Shown here: in pieces, positions 62,688 to 64,000 of the stretch
Position numbering within the stretch: the first letter of the stretch is position 1
Layout of the letters: every line of letters begins with the position of its first letter
Source of the DNA: Mnemiopsis leidyi
Lineage: Eukaryota > Ctenophora > Tentaculata > Lobata > Bolinopsidae
Reading direction: 5' to 3'
Assembly: GCA_000226015.1 (NCBI GenBank)
Contig: JH154184.1
Coordinates: forward strand, 1,047,599 to 1,111,598
Length of the DNA stretch: 64,000 bases
Notes under the pieces: model-generated
Seen by the model: the letters and a program-made list of their open reading frames with translations, nothing else
Told to the model about the DNA's origin: nothing
Databases searched by the model: none
Made by a program: the position numbers and the translations under genes

Positions 62688-62780
62688 TTAGAAATTATGC
62701 AGAAGCCGTTTATTAGTTAGAAACTATGCAGAGACCCGTTTATTAGTTAGAAATTATGCAGAAACCCGTTTATTAGTTTA
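62661..62780 (+). repeat. 30-bp tandem repeat spanning a stop codon
   Basis: Four units of 29-31 bp (GAAATTATGCAGAAACCCGT then TTATTAGTTA) run head to tail. The first holds the last codons and TAG stop of the upstream gene; the others lie in its 3' untranslated part. Confidence 0.9.
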
Positions 62781-63278
62781 TTGAAAACTTGTACTTTTTC
62801 TGTGTCAAAATAAGTTGGCTTCGTGGCCTTATAGTCTGGTTTGTGATTTATTTGACAATGAAATTTTGCTTAGAGTTTTTTAATTAAAGTAGTCCCTGTG
62901 TAGAAAAAACAGATCGTTATGATAGTTCAATTTCGTTGCTTATTTAAGCATAATTGTTTCCCAAATGATTCAATGAATAATTTGTGAATTAAATTAAAGT
63001 TTATGAAATGTGTCAATTTTATTTCAAAATTTATTTGTGTTCTATTGGTTTTGTACACTTACATTATTCTCATTTTGTATTATTTATCGATTCTTGAATC
63101 ACTAATTTTCGAATAAAGAACTCACGTGTAGCATCAAATTTAAGTGTATCCCAACTTCTTCCATGAGTAAGACCCGGATGCTCTACTACAGAGTATTTTT
63201 GTCTCATCTTATTTATTTTCAGATTTATAACCAATTTATTTACTAAAACTGCAGTCTACCACCCCACCTAAATAGAAT
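62781..63278. other. Spacer before the last gene
   Basis: AT-rich 3' flank. No feature seen. Confidence 0.35.
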
Positions 63279-63408
63279 ATGGAGCCACCTCCCCCGTACT
63301 CCAAGCCAGCCGCCCCCATGGGACAGATCACATACTCAGCTCCCACTGCCCCTCCCCTCCCAATAGAGGAGCAAGCTTACGTGGGACCTTGCCTCCCTCC
63401 TGCATCAG
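63279..63408 (+). CDS. First exon of a proline-rich protein, partial
   Basis: An ATG in fair context opens 43 codons and ends at a donor (GCATCAG|GTGTGTG) with one base left over. The peptide starts MEPPPPYSKPAAPMG and holds a PPxY motif (PPPPY), typical of the N-terminus of LITAF-like and other membrane adaptor proteins that bind WW-domain ubiquitin ligases. No following exon can be recognised up to the window end, so the family is open. Confidence 0.5.
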
Positions 63409-63885
63409 GTGTGTGAAAGAGTTTTAGTGTTACCTAGTTTAATTCAAGTAAATTTTACATTTTTTTGCTTATTATCTGCTAAATTTAGTGTAGTTAATGG
63501 TTTTGTGTTAAAGGCTCAAGTACTTGGGCTAGCTCCAGTTAAACCCCCGGCCATTGAATTTGATTTAGCCTATGTGCACATGTACCCCTAAGTTGGGGTA
63601 AGGTTCATTTCTGTTTGGAGCTGTGTCATCTTATTAGAAACCACAGGTGCTTTTATTGGCTCTGTTCCTACTAGCTCGTTAATCTTTTACTGAATGTTAC
63701 TTGTCAAATGATATCTGGGTTAAATTTTATAAGGCGCCTAGCTCTTAAAGTTAAGCACTATCAGCTTTTTTTGTCTTAGTTGATATTTTTCTTGGCAATT
63801 TTACTTAGCGCTAACACCTCACTGACCTCTTGCCTGTAGTTATATTTAAAATTGGCCGTTAATAAACTTGACGTTCAACCCTGTA

Positions 63886-63976
63886 TTTATTTAATTAGCA
63901 ATTTTATAATTATCTATTTAATTAGCAATTTTATAATTATCTATTTAATCAAATAATTATTTATCTAATTAGCAAT
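63886..63976. repeat. AT-rich 27-bp tandem repeat
   Basis: Two full copies and parts of others of a unit built from TATTTAATTAGCAATTTTAT plus AATTATC. It lies in the presumed intron of the last gene. Confidence 0.75.
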
Positions 63977-64000
63977 CAAACCTGAGCATATCGGTTCTGC

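Overview
The window is animal nuclear DNA. It is AT-rich, its genes are split by many GT-AG introns, and nearly every recognisable gene is a conserved metazoan one. The mix of an ankyrin-WGR-PARP protein of the nematode PME-5 type, a FANCA homologue, mitoguardin, and short introns full of tRNA-derived SINEs and MITEs points to an invertebrate. I cannot name the phylum from sequence alone. All gene identities come from remembered family sequences and hand-translated exons. Exon joins were accepted only where splice sites and reading phase agreed.

Layout, left to right. 1-1580: repeats and a 43-bp palindrome. 1581-9357 (+): MED25 in 16 exons, with a long polyglutamine tract and SINE/MITE-filled introns. 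9859-11739 (+): HSD17B10. 12121-17280 (+): FANCA homologue, whose 3' part is less certain and whose last intron holds a probable solo LTR. 18241-18863 (+): Sm protein F. 19271-20092 (+): mitochondrial peroxiredoxin. 20722-24075 (+): AMFR/gp78 ubiquitin ligase. 26340-27190 (+): PIN1. 27830-43730 (+): mitoguardin, interrupted by a 13-kb intron. That intron contains a whole minus-strand SEL1L3-like gene (40820 down to 28562). The 8.7-kb first intron of the SEL1L3-like gene in turn contains three single-exon EXD1/Egalitarian-like 3'-5' exonuclease genes on the plus strand. 44030-46075: a dense array of GC-rich hairpin repeats also seen at the window start. About 48770-59723 (+): a roughly 2280-residue ankyrin-WGR-PARP. 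61894-62687 (+): a small unknown coiled-coil protein. 63279-63408 (+): the first exon of a proline-rich protein that runs on beyond its donor.

The genes are housekeeping functions without operon logic: Mediator, spliceosome core, ER-associated degradation, mitochondrial redox and lipid contact sites, DNA repair and ADP-ribosylation. The points most worth attention are the three-level nesting around mitoguardin, the rearranged domain order of the SEL1L3-like protein (LamG, Sel1, SEL1L3 N-region, LamG), the EXD1-like trio in which one copy has lost its catalytic residues, and the hairpin-repeat array.

Two assembly gaps lie at 38078-38563 and 52140-52153. The first truncates a pogo/Tigger-type element and the second lies inside a LINE fragment.
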